Origin: Allobosea sp. Root381
Lineage (GTDB): Bacteria; Pseudomonadota; Alphaproteobacteria; Rhizobiales; Beijerinckiaceae
Assembly: GCF_001429395.1 (NCBI RefSeq)
Contig: NZ_LMJT01000043.1
Location: 2,627-66,626 of the forward strand
Direction: 5' to 3'
DNA length: 64,000 bases
Position 1 is the stretch's first letter, and the number at the start of each line of letters is the position of its first letter. Positions 1 through 7,821 of this stretch are shown here, piece after piece. The notes below the pieces were generated by a model. It was not told the DNA's origin and did not search any database. It saw only the letters and a program-made list of their open reading frames with translations. The translations under genes and the position numbers were made by a program.

Positions 1-1365
1 CTTCGCCGACTGGCCGGCCATCTTCTCGGTGATCGCGGCGTTCTCGGCGTTCTGCTTCACGTTCGCAGCCATCTCCTCCATCGAGGACGAGGCTTCCTCC
101 GTCGAGGAGGCCTGCTCGGTCGAGCCCTGCGACAGCTGCTCGGCGCTTGCCGAAAGCTCCTGCGAACCCGACGACACGTTCTCCGCAGCCTGCAGCGCGT
201 CGCCGACGACATGACGGAGCTTCTCGACAGTGCCGTTCAGCGCGGTGACGAGGTCGCCAACCTCGTCATTCGAGCGCACGGCCATGGTGCGCGTCAGGTC
301 GCCGGCGGCCACGCCATTGGCGAGCTCGACGGCGCTGGCCAGGCCGCGGCCGATGCTGACCGCGATCCAGGTCGCGGCGGCGATGGCGAGCATGAAGGAG
401 ATGGCGAGGATCGCGATCAGCAGCGTCTTGGCGAAAGCGGCGGCCTCGATCGCCTTGGCGCCGATCTCGTTCATCTGACGCTCGGCGAGCGCGCCATAGG
501 CATCGAACGCGGCGATGGCGGCGGCCAAGGCGCGCTGGCCCTCGCCGCGGCTGATCTCGATGGCGCGGATGCTGCCGCCTTCCCGGGCGATGTCGAGGAC
601 CTGCGTCGACAGGGCGTAGACCCGCTCGGTCGCGGCCTCCAGCCCCTGCGTGGCGACGCCGAGCGGCCTGAGGGCGCCGACAGCCGTCTGAAGCGCGTGC
701 CGTCCGGCCGCGATCTCGCCCTCGGCGACGCGGCGCCGCTCCTCGAGCTCGGCCAGGGTATCGGCGCTGAAGGTCTCGGCGACCATGCGCAGGGTGCGGG
801 CGGTTTCGAAACGCGCGGCCCAGACCAGCCTGGAAGCGGCGATGTGCTCGGCCGAGGCTGCGAACTTGTCGAGTTCCCCGAGGACCTCGGCGAACGCGGT
901 GGACTGGCCGGCGATGGCGGTCGCGCCTTCCGAGCGCCAGGTCGCCATGGCCTTGTCGCCGGAGTTCAGCTTCGCATTGCGGATGGCGTCGTCCTGAAGG
1001 TCGTTGAACGCCTTGGCGCGGACGATGGCCTCGTCGATCAGGCGGCGGCCCTCGGGGCTCGCCGCGGCCTGGATCTCGCCGGCCAGCCTGGAAACGTGCT
1101 GGCGCATCGTCGCGATCTCGACCGCGGCCGCCTCGATATCCTTGTCCGTGCTGGAGATCAGCAGCGTCTTCTCGGCGCGGAGCTGAGCCTGCAGCTCATG
1201 CTGCAGGGCCGCGACCTTGCTGATGCGCTTGCCCTGGTCGATGATCTCGACCTCCGCACGCGCCACCTCGGTCAGCTCGTAATACGCGACGCCGCCGGCG
1301 ACCATCGACAAGGCGATGACCATTCCGAATGTCGCTGCAAGCTTCGCCTTAATGGTAAAGCGCAT
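1..1365 (-). CDS. Methyl-accepting chemotaxis protein, partial (C-terminus beyond left edge)
   Basis: Transmembrane chemoreceptor that would signal to CheA through CheW. The 455 visible residues begin MRFTIKAKLAATFGMVIA. There is a first membrane helix at about residues 9-29, a helical periplasmic sensor, a second helix at about 312-332 (LLIAILAISFMLAIAAATW), a HAMP region, and the start of the signalling coiled coil with the typical SSTEEASSSMEEMAANV stretch. The start at 1365 follows a G-rich ribosome site (GGGGGG at 1373-1378). It is the last visible gene of the STAS-cheY-cheA-cheW operon, 27 bp after cheW. The conserved receptor tip lies outside the window, and no ligand can be named. The family assignment is secure. 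Confidence 0.93.
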   Translation of the reverse strand, partial: MRFTIKAKLAATFGMVIALSMVAGGVAYYELTEVARAEVEIIDQGKRISKVAALQHELQAQLRAEKTLLISSTDKDIEAAAVEIATMRQHVSRLAGEIQAAASPEGRRLIDEAIVRAKAFNDLQDDAIRNAKLNSGDKAMATWRSEGATAIAGQSTAFAEVLGELDKFAASAEHIAASRLVWAARFETARTLRMVAETFSADTLAELEERRRVAEGEIAAGRHALQTAVGALRPLGVATQGLEAATERVYALSTQVLDIAREGGSIRAIEISRGEGQRALAAAIAAFDAYGALAERQMNEIGAKAIEAAAFAKTLLIAILAISFMLAIAAATWIAVSIGRGLASAVELANGVAAGDLTRTMAVRSNDEVGDLVTALNGTVEKLRHVVGDALQAAENVSSGSQELSASAEQLSQGSTEQASSTEEASSSMEEMAANVKQNAENAAITEKMAGQSAK

Positions 1366-1392
1366 CGTCGTACCCCCCAGTCTCGAATGCGG

Positions 1393-1881
1393 TCAGCCCA
1401 GGATCCGGGCCATGTCGGGAACGATCACGAACTCGTCGTTCCATTTGGTGATGAAGCGGATGAACTCCGGCCGCCAATGGTTGCCCAGCCGCGGCGTCTG
1501 CTGGGCCTGCCGGCCCGAGACCTCGGTGACCTCGTAGACCTTGTCGGCCAGCAGCCCGAGCGTGACGGCATCGCCGTCGATCTCGGCCTCGATGACGACG
1601 ATGCGGGTGTCGGCCGTCTGCTGCGTGCGCGGCATGCCGAAGCGGATGCGCAGATCGGCCAGCGGCACGACATTGCCGCGGACATTGACCAGAGCGGGCA
1701 GGAAGGGCCTGGCACCGGCGACGCGCGTCACCGGAACCGGGTCGATGATCTCGCGCACCATGTCGGTCTCGATCGCGAAAATCTCGTTGCCGAGGCCGAC
1801 CATCAACACCTGGAGGCTCGCGTCCTGCACGGGCGGCGCGCCGGCTGCGGCGGCCTGCGGCATCTGGAGCTGGCCCATCAT
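1393..1881 (-). CDS. cheW: Chemotaxis coupling protein CheW
   Basis: Cytoplasmic adaptor that couples CheA to chemoreceptors. The 162 residues form one CheW/SH3-like domain, with FAIETDMVREII near the start, LVNVRGNVVPLADLRIRFG in the middle and TLGLLADKVYEVTEV following, all typical of the family. A short Q/A-rich N-terminus (MMGQLQMPQAAAAGAPP) precedes the domain. The start overlaps the cheA stop by 4 bp, which implies translational coupling, and the MCP gene follows. The family assignment is firm. I did not see a receiver domain, so it is not a CheV. Confidence 0.95.
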   Translation of the reverse strand: MMGQLQMPQAAAAGAPPVQDASLQVLMVGLGNEIFAIETDMVREIIDPVPVTRVAGARPFLPALVNVRGNVVPLADLRIRFGMPRTQQTADTRIVVIEAEIDGDAVTLGLLADKVYEVTEVSGRQAQQTPRLGNHWRPEFIRFITKWNDEFVIVPDMARILG

Positions 1882-3926
1882 GCGGCCTCCGGCGTTCTGT
1901 CGCTCTCGGCGCGGACCTGGCCGAGCGTCACGAGCTGGGCGACGTCGAGGATCAGCGCGGCCGAGCCATCGCCGAGGATGGTCGCTCCGGAGAACATCGT
2001 GACGTCCGAGTGGAGCTTGGACAGCGACTTGATCACCGTCTGGTGGCTGCCGATGATCTGGTCCACGACGAGGCCGATGCGGGTGTCGCCGATCGAGGTG
2101 ACGATCACCTTCTGGTGCGGGTCGGCCTCGCCCTCGGCCTCGAAGAGGTCACGCAGGCGCAGGAAGGGCACGAGCTCGCCGCGCACGCTGAGGAAGCTGC
2201 GGCCCTTGGCGCGCGCCTCGTCGGCGGCGGTGAGCTCGATGCATTCCTCCACCGCCGAGAGCGGTATGATGTAGCGCCCCTCGCCGACTCGGATCAGCAG
2301 CCCGTCGATGATGGCGAGCGTCAGCGGCAGGCGCAGCGTCACGGACGAGCCGTGGCCGGGGATCGTGGTCAGGTCGATGGTGCCGCGCATCGCCTCGATG
2401 GTGCGCTTGACCACGTCCATGCCGACGCCGCGGCCCGACAGTGCCGAGATGGTCTTGGCGGTCGAGAAGCCGGGATGGAACAGGAACTGGTGGATCTCAT
2501 GCTCGCTGAGACTGGCACCGGGCTGGATCAGCCCGTTCTCCTCGGCCTTGGCGCGGATGCGAGCGGTATCGAGGCCGGCACCGTCATCCTGCACCGTGAC
2601 CAGCACCTGCGCGCCGACATAGCGGGCGGCAAGCTCGATGCGGCCGGTGGCGGATTTCGCCGTCTGGCTGCGTCGGTCGGCCGATTCGATGCCGTGGTCG
2701 ATGGCGTTGCGGATCAGGTGGACCAGCGGATCGGCGAGGCGCTCGATCATGGTCTTGTCCATCTCGGTCTCTTCGCCGACCGTGACGAAGTCGACCGGCT
2801 TGCCGAGATCGCGCGAGAGATCGTGGACGAGGCGGCGGAAGCGGCCGAAGAGCGAGCCCATCGGCACCATGCGCACGCCCATGGTGGTGTCGCGCAGGCC
2901 CGACGCCAGCCGCTCGATCTCCTCGGCGATCGCCTTGATCGCAAGGTCGGTGCCGGAATGGGCGATCTGGCTCAGGCGGGCCTGGGCGATGACGAGTTCG
3001 CCGACGCGGTCCATCAGCTCGTCGAGGCGCTCGGCCTGGACGCGCACGGTCGAGCCCTTGTCCTCGTTGCGGCGGCCGGGTTCGGCCTTCTCCGACGCGA
3101 TGGCCGGGCGCTCCGGCGCGGTAGCAGCCTTGGGCGCGAGGGCAGCGTTGGGCGCGGTCATGCCCGGCTCCGGCTCGTCGGCCGGCAGCGACATGTCGAG
3201 CGGGGGAAACGATATCGGGGCGGCCTCGTCGAGGGGCGTGACGACGAGTTTCATCTCGTCGCGGACGAACATGAAGACGTCCTCGATCTCGTCCCGGGAA
3301 CAGGCGCTCTGCAGCGTCACGACCCAGGAGATCAGGCAGCTTTCCGGGTCGAGCGCATCGAGTTCGGGCACCTTGCCGAGATCGGCCTCGACCTCGCAGG
3401 GGCCGAGCGCGCGCAGATCGTCGAGCAGAACGAGCGGATTGGTGCCGTTGCGCAGGATTCCCGGCTCGAAGGCGATCTCGATCCGCCACCCCGCCGAGGC
3501 CGCGGCCGGCTCCGGGGCGGGCTCGATCCCGCCCGCCGGTACGGCCTCGGTGCCGCCGTCGATCAGGCGATGCAGTTCCTCGACGATCGCTTCGCCGATG
3601 ATCGGGTCGGTGGAATCGGGGTCGTCGATCAGCGTGCGGATGTAGTCCTTGGCCGCGAGCGAGACCGTGACGATGTCGCGGTTCGCGTCGATCTTGCCCT
3701 TGCGGATCAGGTCGAAAGCCGTCTCGAAATCATGGGTGAAGGCAGCGACCCGGTCGAAGCCGAACATCGAGCCCGAACCCTTGATCGTGTGCAGCGCCCG
3801 GAAGGCGGCGTCGATCAGGTCGCGGTCCTGCGGGGTCTGGCCCAGGTCGAGCAGGATCGTCTCGAGGCTGTCGAGCAAGTCCGCCGCTTCCTGGCGGAAG
3901 GTCTCTGCGGGATCGAGTTCGATCAT
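1878..3926 (-). CDS. cheA: Chemotaxis histidine kinase CheA
   Basis: Sensor kinase that phosphorylates CheY. It has 682 residues from the start MIELDPAETFRQEAADLL. Domain order: Hpt (phospho-accepting His46 in ALHTIKGSGS), an acidic/proline linker with a region that may bind CheY, a dimerisation helix pair (VQAERLDELMDRVGELV), a kinase core with an N box (HLIRNAIDHGIE), G boxes (DDGAGLD and GRGVGMDVV), and a C-terminal CheW-like regulatory domain. The reading frame stays open upstream to 4517, but that part overlaps cheY in another frame and is not CheA-like. I therefore start at 3926, where ATG overlaps the cheY stop by one base (TGATG). Confidence 0.95.
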   Translation of the reverse strand: MIELDPAETFRQEAADLLDSLETILLDLGQTPQDRDLIDAAFRALHTIKGSGSMFGFDRVAAFTHDFETAFDLIRKGKIDANRDIVTVSLAAKDYIRTLIDDPDSTDPIIGEAIVEELHRLIDGGTEAVPAGGIEPAPEPAAASAGWRIEIAFEPGILRNGTNPLVLLDDLRALGPCEVEADLGKVPELDALDPESCLISWVVTLQSACSRDEIEDVFMFVRDEMKLVVTPLDEAAPISFPPLDMSLPADEPEPGMTAPNAALAPKAATAPERPAIASEKAEPGRRNEDKGSTVRVQAERLDELMDRVGELVIAQARLSQIAHSGTDLAIKAIAEEIERLASGLRDTTMGVRMVPMGSLFGRFRRLVHDLSRDLGKPVDFVTVGEETEMDKTMIERLADPLVHLIRNAIDHGIESADRRSQTAKSATGRIELAARYVGAQVLVTVQDDGAGLDTARIRAKAEENGLIQPGASLSEHEIHQFLFHPGFSTAKTISALSGRGVGMDVVKRTIEAMRGTIDLTTIPGHGSSVTLRLPLTLAIIDGLLIRVGEGRYIIPLSAVEECIELTAADEARAKGRSFLSVRGELVPFLRLRDLFEAEGEADPHQKVIVTSIGDTRIGLVVDQIIGSHQTVIKSLSKLHSDVTMFSGATILGDGSAALILDVAQLVTLGQVRAESDRTPEAA

Positions 3927-4291
3927 CAGCTGCGCACCAGCTTGGCGACGACGGCGAGAAGCTGCTCGGGCTTGAACGGCTTGGTGATCCAGCCGGTCGC
4001 GCCGGCGGCCTTGGCCTCCTGCTTGACGGCGTCGTCGGATTCCGTGGTGAGGAAGACGATCGGCACGCCCATGAAGCTCGGCAGGCCGCGCAGCGCCTTG
4101 ATCATCTGCATGCCGTTCATCACCGGCATGTTGAGGTCGGTGATGACGAGGTCGAAAGCCTGCGCCTTGGCCTTGGCAAGGCCTTCCGAGCCGTCGCCGG
4201 CCTCGACGACATTGTGCCCGGCCGGCCCAAGGACGAGCTTGATCATCTGCCTGACGCTCGGCGAATCGTCGACGGTGAGGATATTGGCCAT
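3926..4291 (-). CDS. cheY: Chemotaxis response regulator CheY
   Basis: Single-domain receiver of 121 residues beginning MANILTVDDSPSVRQMIK. It has the acidic pair DD at 8-9, the phospho-acceptor Asp52 in LVITDLNMPVMNG, the switch Thr in FLTTESD and the conserved Lys in WITKPFKPEQ. There is no output domain, so it should act on the flagellar switch or as a phosphate sink. The start at 4291 matches the canonical CheY N-terminus; an open upstream extension to 4369 is probably not translated. It lies 2 bp after the STAS gene and overlaps cheA by one base. Confidence 0.94.
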   Translation of the reverse strand: MANILTVDDSPSVRQMIKLVLGPAGHNVVEAGDGSEGLAKAKAQAFDLVITDLNMPVMNGMQMIKALRGLPSFMGVPIVFLTTESDDAVKQEAKAAGATGWITKPFKPEQLLAVVAKLVRS

Positions 4292-4293
4292 GG

Positions 4294-4605
4294 TCAGTTC
4301 CTGGATGGTTCGAAGCGGCCCGTGCCGGGCATCGCGATGCCGGCCCGCGCGAAGGCGGAGTGGACACACTCCGGAGCCGCAAGCATCGCAAAGGAGAGAT
4401 CGCGCGCGGCGAAACTGCGCTCGGCGCTGACGATCGTCTGGACGAAGGTGATATCGACCTGCGCGACGTCGGAACAGTCGACTTCGACACCGGAACCGGC
4501 ATTAACCAGGCCAACAAGGGAATCAGTCAGCGCCCTTGCATTCCGAAGCGTACAATCCGAGCCTGCACCGACCCTGGTGACGACTCCAACAGATTCACTA
4601 CTCAT
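4294..4605 (-). CDS. STAS-domain protein heading the chemotaxis operon
   Basis: Protein of 103 residues with a single STAS (anti-anti-sigma type) fold: VVTRVGAGSDCTL, then the core VEVDCSDVAQVDITFVQTIV. In SpoIIAA-like antagonists the phospho-acceptor is a Ser after Asp-Ser/Ile; here the corresponding segment reads VDITFVQ, with Thr at that place. ATG at 4605 gives a clean STAS start; a GTG at 4644 is an alternative. Being the first gene of the che operon, it probably modulates signalling or links it to a partner-switching system. That role is inferred from position only. Confidence 0.8.
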   Translation of the reverse strand: MSSESVGVVTRVGAGSDCTLRNARALTDSLVGLVNAGSGVEVDCSDVAQVDITFVQTIVSAERSFAARDLSFAMLAAPECVHSAFARAGIAMPGTGRFEPSRN

Positions 4606-4871
4606 CTCGTATCGCACCAATACGAAGCATGCCGAAGCGCACACCTTTCATGCCAAGATATATAAGAGCATGAACTTATAATTCACTTAACGCTACAGCA
4701 TATCCATTTCATCTATTGTTTATTATCATGCGTAGCTTGAGTCGGGCTTGCGCTCGGCGAGTCGGGGGAAGCGCGGCCGGCAATACTCCGTTAACCATGG
4801 CAGGCCGTGCCCGCCGCTTTTTGTTGCAGCGCGAAAAATGCGGAAAGGCAGGCGTCAGGCGAACTGGGCTA
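4606..4871 (-). promoter_or_regulatory. AT-rich upstream region of the che operon
   Basis: This 266-bp gap separates the che operon from the araC-type gene, whose 3' end faces it. Bases 4640-4735 are strikingly AT-rich for this GC-rich window (for example TATATAAGAG and TTGTTTATTATC), as expected for the operon promoter. I cannot pick one -35/-10 pair with confidence. No gene is seen here. Confidence 0.45.
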
Positions 4872-5879
4872 TCAGCCCCGGCGCCGCGTCTGCGAGGGCA
4901 GCTCGCCGAAGGCGAGCCGGTAATCGACGGCGAAATGCCCGCGATTGACGAAGCCCCAGTGCCGCGCGACCTCCTCGATCGAGCGCGACGAGAGCGGGTC
5001 CAGCAACTCGGCGCGGATATGCGCCAGGCGAGCCTGCTTGATGTAGTCGTGCGGCGAGGTCTTCTTGTGGCGGCGGAACCCCTCCTGCAGCGAGCGCAGG
5101 CCGATGCCCACCGTGTCCGCGACCTCCTGCACCGTGAGCGGCCCCGCCTTGTGGCCGTCGATCAGCTCGAGCGCGCGCCGGATCTGCCAGGGCGCCGGCG
5201 CCGCCGCCTGCCGCTCGAACCAGGCGGAATAGCGATGCGGGAAGCGCTCGAGGATCAGCATGATCAGGGCGTCCTGCAGCATCCGCGCGGCATGCGGCGC
5301 GCTTGCCAGCTGAGCGTTCGAAAGCCCGGCTTCGATGGCAGCCAGGATGCCGACCAGCGCCGCACCGGAGGCCGAGGACGCGTCGAAGGACGTCGCGAAG
5401 TCCAGCGGCTCGGTCACGGGACGCTCGATCGCGGCCTGCAGGGTCCGCATCACCTGCTCGGCGTGGAGCGTGAAGGTCGAATGGTCGCTACCCGCGGCAT
5501 ATTCGCCGCTCTCGGCCAGGGCGGTATTGAGGATCAAGCCGTGTCCCGGTACGGCCGCATGGGTCTGCCGCCCGACGGAGTAGAGCGTGCCGCCCGCCCT
5601 GACGAGACGGAGCGTCAGATTGTCATGCGGCAGGCCGCGGCCGAGCCTCATGCCTTGCGGATAGCGGGCCTGCACGAGATGGGCGCCACTGATCCCGTGC
5701 GCCGTCAGACGGGCCTCGAAGCTCCCGGTCCGAAGCGGCGCGAGCACGAGGTCCCGGCGCAGGAGATGGACGAGATAGGCCTGCGTCTCGCCGGCATCGC
5801 GGCTGACGAATTCGTCCCCGCCTTCGCGGGCTGCGGGTCGCCCCCGCGAATCGGACGACCCTGACGAACGCCTCTTCAC
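4872..5879 (-). CDS. AraC family transcriptional regulator
   Basis: DNA-binding regulator of about 335 residues. The N-terminal half resembles the AraC-binding-like sensor (FVSRDAGETQAYLVHLLRR, then PGHGLILNTALAESGEY). The C-terminal 100 residues hold two helix-turn-helices: LTVQEVADTVGIGLRSLQEG, and IEEVARHWGFVNRGHFAVDY with the typical FGELPSQTRRRG ending. I chose GTG at 5879 because GGAAGAAGG stands directly before it; the open frame to 6080 would run through hemC and is unlikely. The target is unknown; neighbours are hemC upstream and the che operon downstream. Confidence 0.85.
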   Translation of the reverse strand: MKRRSSGSSDSRGRPAAREGGDEFVSRDAGETQAYLVHLLRRDLVLAPLRTGSFEARLTAHGISGAHLVQARYPQGMRLGRGLPHDNLTLRLVRAGGTLYSVGRQTHAAVPGHGLILNTALAESGEYAAGSDHSTFTLHAEQVMRTLQAAIERPVTEPLDFATSFDASSASGAALVGILAAIEAGLSNAQLASAPHAARMLQDALIMLILERFPHRYSAWFERQAAAPAPWQIRRALELIDGHKAGPLTVQEVADTVGIGLRSLQEGFRRHKKTSPHDYIKQARLAHIRAELLDPLSSRSIEEVARHWGFVNRGHFAVDYRLAFGELPSQTRRRG

Positions 5880-5943
5880 CCTTCTTCCTGTGACCGCGGC
5901 CGCGGCCGCGGTCAAGCCGCGGGCGTCGCGGAAACCCTGCGGC

Positions 5944-6888
5944 TCAGGCGCCGACGAATTTGAAGTGGCTGCCGAAGCTGCGATAGGAGGATTCGAGGAT
6001 GGCAACCCCGCCGGCGACGCGCAAGGTCTCCGCCACCTCGAGGCCGAGTTCGACAGCCTGCTCGGGCGGGCGCTCGGCATCCGCGGTCAGGCGCTGCTGT
6101 CCGTCAAGCGAGGTAATCTGGCCATGGAGGGCGAGCCGCCCGTCCCGCCAGCTCGTGCAGACGCCGACCGGCAGGCTGCAGCCCGCACCCAGCGCATGCA
6201 ACATCGCCCGCTCGGCATCGACCTCGGCGCGTGTATTCTCGTCTTCGATGTCCTTGAGCAAGGCAAGGATCGCCGCATCGGCCGTCCGCGCCTGGACGCC
6301 CAACGCCCCCTGCCCCACCGCATGGGGGAACAGCATCGGGTCGAGCTGCTCGGTGGTGGCTTCCGCGAGCCCCAGCCGCTCCAGCCCGGCCTGGGCCAGG
6401 ATCACCGCATCGAGCCCGTCATCGCCGTTGATCTTGGCCAGGCGCGGCCCGACATTGCCGCGGATCGGCACGACCTCGACATCCGGCCGCAGGCTGAGGA
6501 TCTGCGAGCGGCGGCGCAGCGAGCCGGTGCCGACGCGCGCGCCCTGCCGCAGCTCGCCGAGCGTCGAACCGCAAAGCGCGTCGCGCGGGTTTTCGCGCCC
6601 GGGCACGGCGGCCAGGGCGAGGCTATCGCGCAGGGTGGTCGGGAGGTCCTTCAGCGAATGGACGACGATATCGACCTCGCCCGAGGTCAACTGCTCCTCG
6701 TGCTCGGTCGAGAACACGCCGACGATGCCGAACTGATGGAATTCGGAGACGCGGTCCTTGTCGGCCATCGTCGCGATCGGGACCAGCGAGAACTCCGTAT
6801 CCGGGTGCTTCGCCTTGATCAGCCCGGCGATGTAGTTCGTCTGCGCCATCGCCAGCGGGCTGCGTCGCGTGCCGATCTTGAGGTGCAT
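5944..6888 (-). CDS. hemC: Hydroxymethylbilane synthase (porphobilinogen deaminase)
   Basis: Joins four porphobilinogen units into hydroxymethylbilane, the precursor of uroporphyrinogen III and so of heme, siroheme and cobalamin. It has 314 residues from MHLKIGTRRSPLAMAQTNYI, with the family signatures VGVFSTEHEEQL, VHSLKDLPTTL, GTGSLRRRSQI and VVPIRGNVGPRL. The cysteine that anchors the dipyrromethane cofactor is in LGAGCSLPVGV. ATG at 6888 gives the usual N-terminus; an upstream start at 6942 adds 18 unlikely residues. It lies divergently from the DUF924 gene and about 5 kb from the cobalamin cluster its product feeds. Confidence 0.96.
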   Translation of the reverse strand: MHLKIGTRRSPLAMAQTNYIAGLIKAKHPDTEFSLVPIATMADKDRVSEFHQFGIVGVFSTEHEEQLTSGEVDIVVHSLKDLPTTLRDSLALAAVPGRENPRDALCGSTLGELRQGARVGTGSLRRRSQILSLRPDVEVVPIRGNVGPRLAKINGDDGLDAVILAQAGLERLGLAEATTEQLDPMLFPHAVGQGALGVQARTADAAILALLKDIEDENTRAEVDAERAMLHALGAGCSLPVGVCTSWRDGRLALHGQITSLDGQQRLTADAERPPEQAVELGLEVAETLRVAGGVAILESSYRSFGSHFKFVGA

Positions 6889-7143
6889 CAGGGAAACTGC
6901 CTCGTCCAGGAGCCCGGAACCGCTCCCGCGGGCCAGCCTCACATCGATTTGAGCGGGTCTATATCAGCGGATTGCCATTGCGGCGAGTGCAGCTTACCAG
7001 CGCTGTCCCGCGATTCCTTTGCGATCGCTCAAGATCGGCATAGCCTCGCGGGCCGTCCGGGTTGCCCGGGCAAGGCCTAGCGGCCGGACATGAAACCGAG
7101 ACGTCGGAGCGCCGCTACCCATGGACGGCGCAGGGAGACCGCC

Positions 7144-7719
7144 ATGGACATCACGACCGCGAACAGGCCGCGAGCCACGATCACTGCAACGCCCGAGGAG
7201 GTCGTCGACTTCTGGCGCGATGCCGGGCCGGAGCGCTGGTTCAACAAGGACGCCGCCTTCGACACGCTCTTCCGCGAGCGCTTCCTCGCGCTCCACTTCG
7301 CCGCAGGGCGCCGCGAGCTCGACCACTGGGCCGAGACGGCGCAGGGCTCGCTCGCGCTCGCGCTCCTCCTCGACCAGTTCCCGCGCAACGCCTTTCGCGG
7401 CACGGCGCATATGTATGCGACCGACGCGCTGGCGCTGTATTTCGCGCGCCGCGCCCAAGCCGAAGCCCATGGCGAGGCCCTCGATACCGAGCTCAGGCTC
7501 TTCCTGCATCTGCCCTTCTGCCATTCGGAGAATCTCGCCGACCAGGACCTTTCGGTGCGGCTGAGCACGCCGCTCGGCGGACCGGCGCGCGAGCATGCCG
7601 AAGGCCATCGCGAGATCATCCGTCGCTTCGGGCGCTTCCCGCATCGCAATCCCCTGCTCGGCCGCGAGACGACCGCCGAGGAGAAGGCTTTCATCGACGG
7701 CGGCGGCTTCGCGGGCTGA
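7144..7719 (+). CDS. DUF924 family protein
   Basis: Protein of 191 residues with the DUF924 hallmarks: EEVVDFWRDAGPERWFNKD near the start, LALALLLDQFPRNAFRGT with an invariant DQFPRN, and FLHLPFCHSENLADQDLS. The fold is all-helical (TPR-like), and the biochemical function of the family is not established. ATG at 7144 follows AGGGAGACC. The next gene, a GMC oxidoreductase, starts about 100 bp later on the same strand and could be co-transcribed. Confidence 0.88.
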   Translation: MDITTANRPRATITATPEEVVDFWRDAGPERWFNKDAAFDTLFRERFLALHFAAGRRELDHWAETAQGSLALALLLDQFPRNAFRGTAHMYATDALALYFARRAQAEAHGEALDTELRLFLHLPFCHSENLADQDLSVRLSTPLGGPAREHAEGHREIIRRFGRFPHRNPLLGRETTAEEKAFIDGGGFAG

Positions 7720-7821
7720 GGGGGAACCCCGACGACAGTTCCATTGCCGCGCCGCGGCACGCGCCTTATCCCTCGTCCGGTCAGAGCGGGAGAGCACCCG
7801 CCGCCGCGAGCAGGGAACGCC

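Noticed and set aside
211..2274. Long plus-strand frame of 687 codons across the MCP, cheW and cheA genes
   Set aside because: It is antisense to three genes with clear motifs; its translation is Asp/Arg/Gly/Ala-rich without any domain, as expected from high GC third positions.
3927..4517. N-terminal extension of cheA by about 197 codons
   Set aside because: It would lie across cheY in another frame and is not CheA-like; MIELDPAETF at 3926 is the normal Hpt start.
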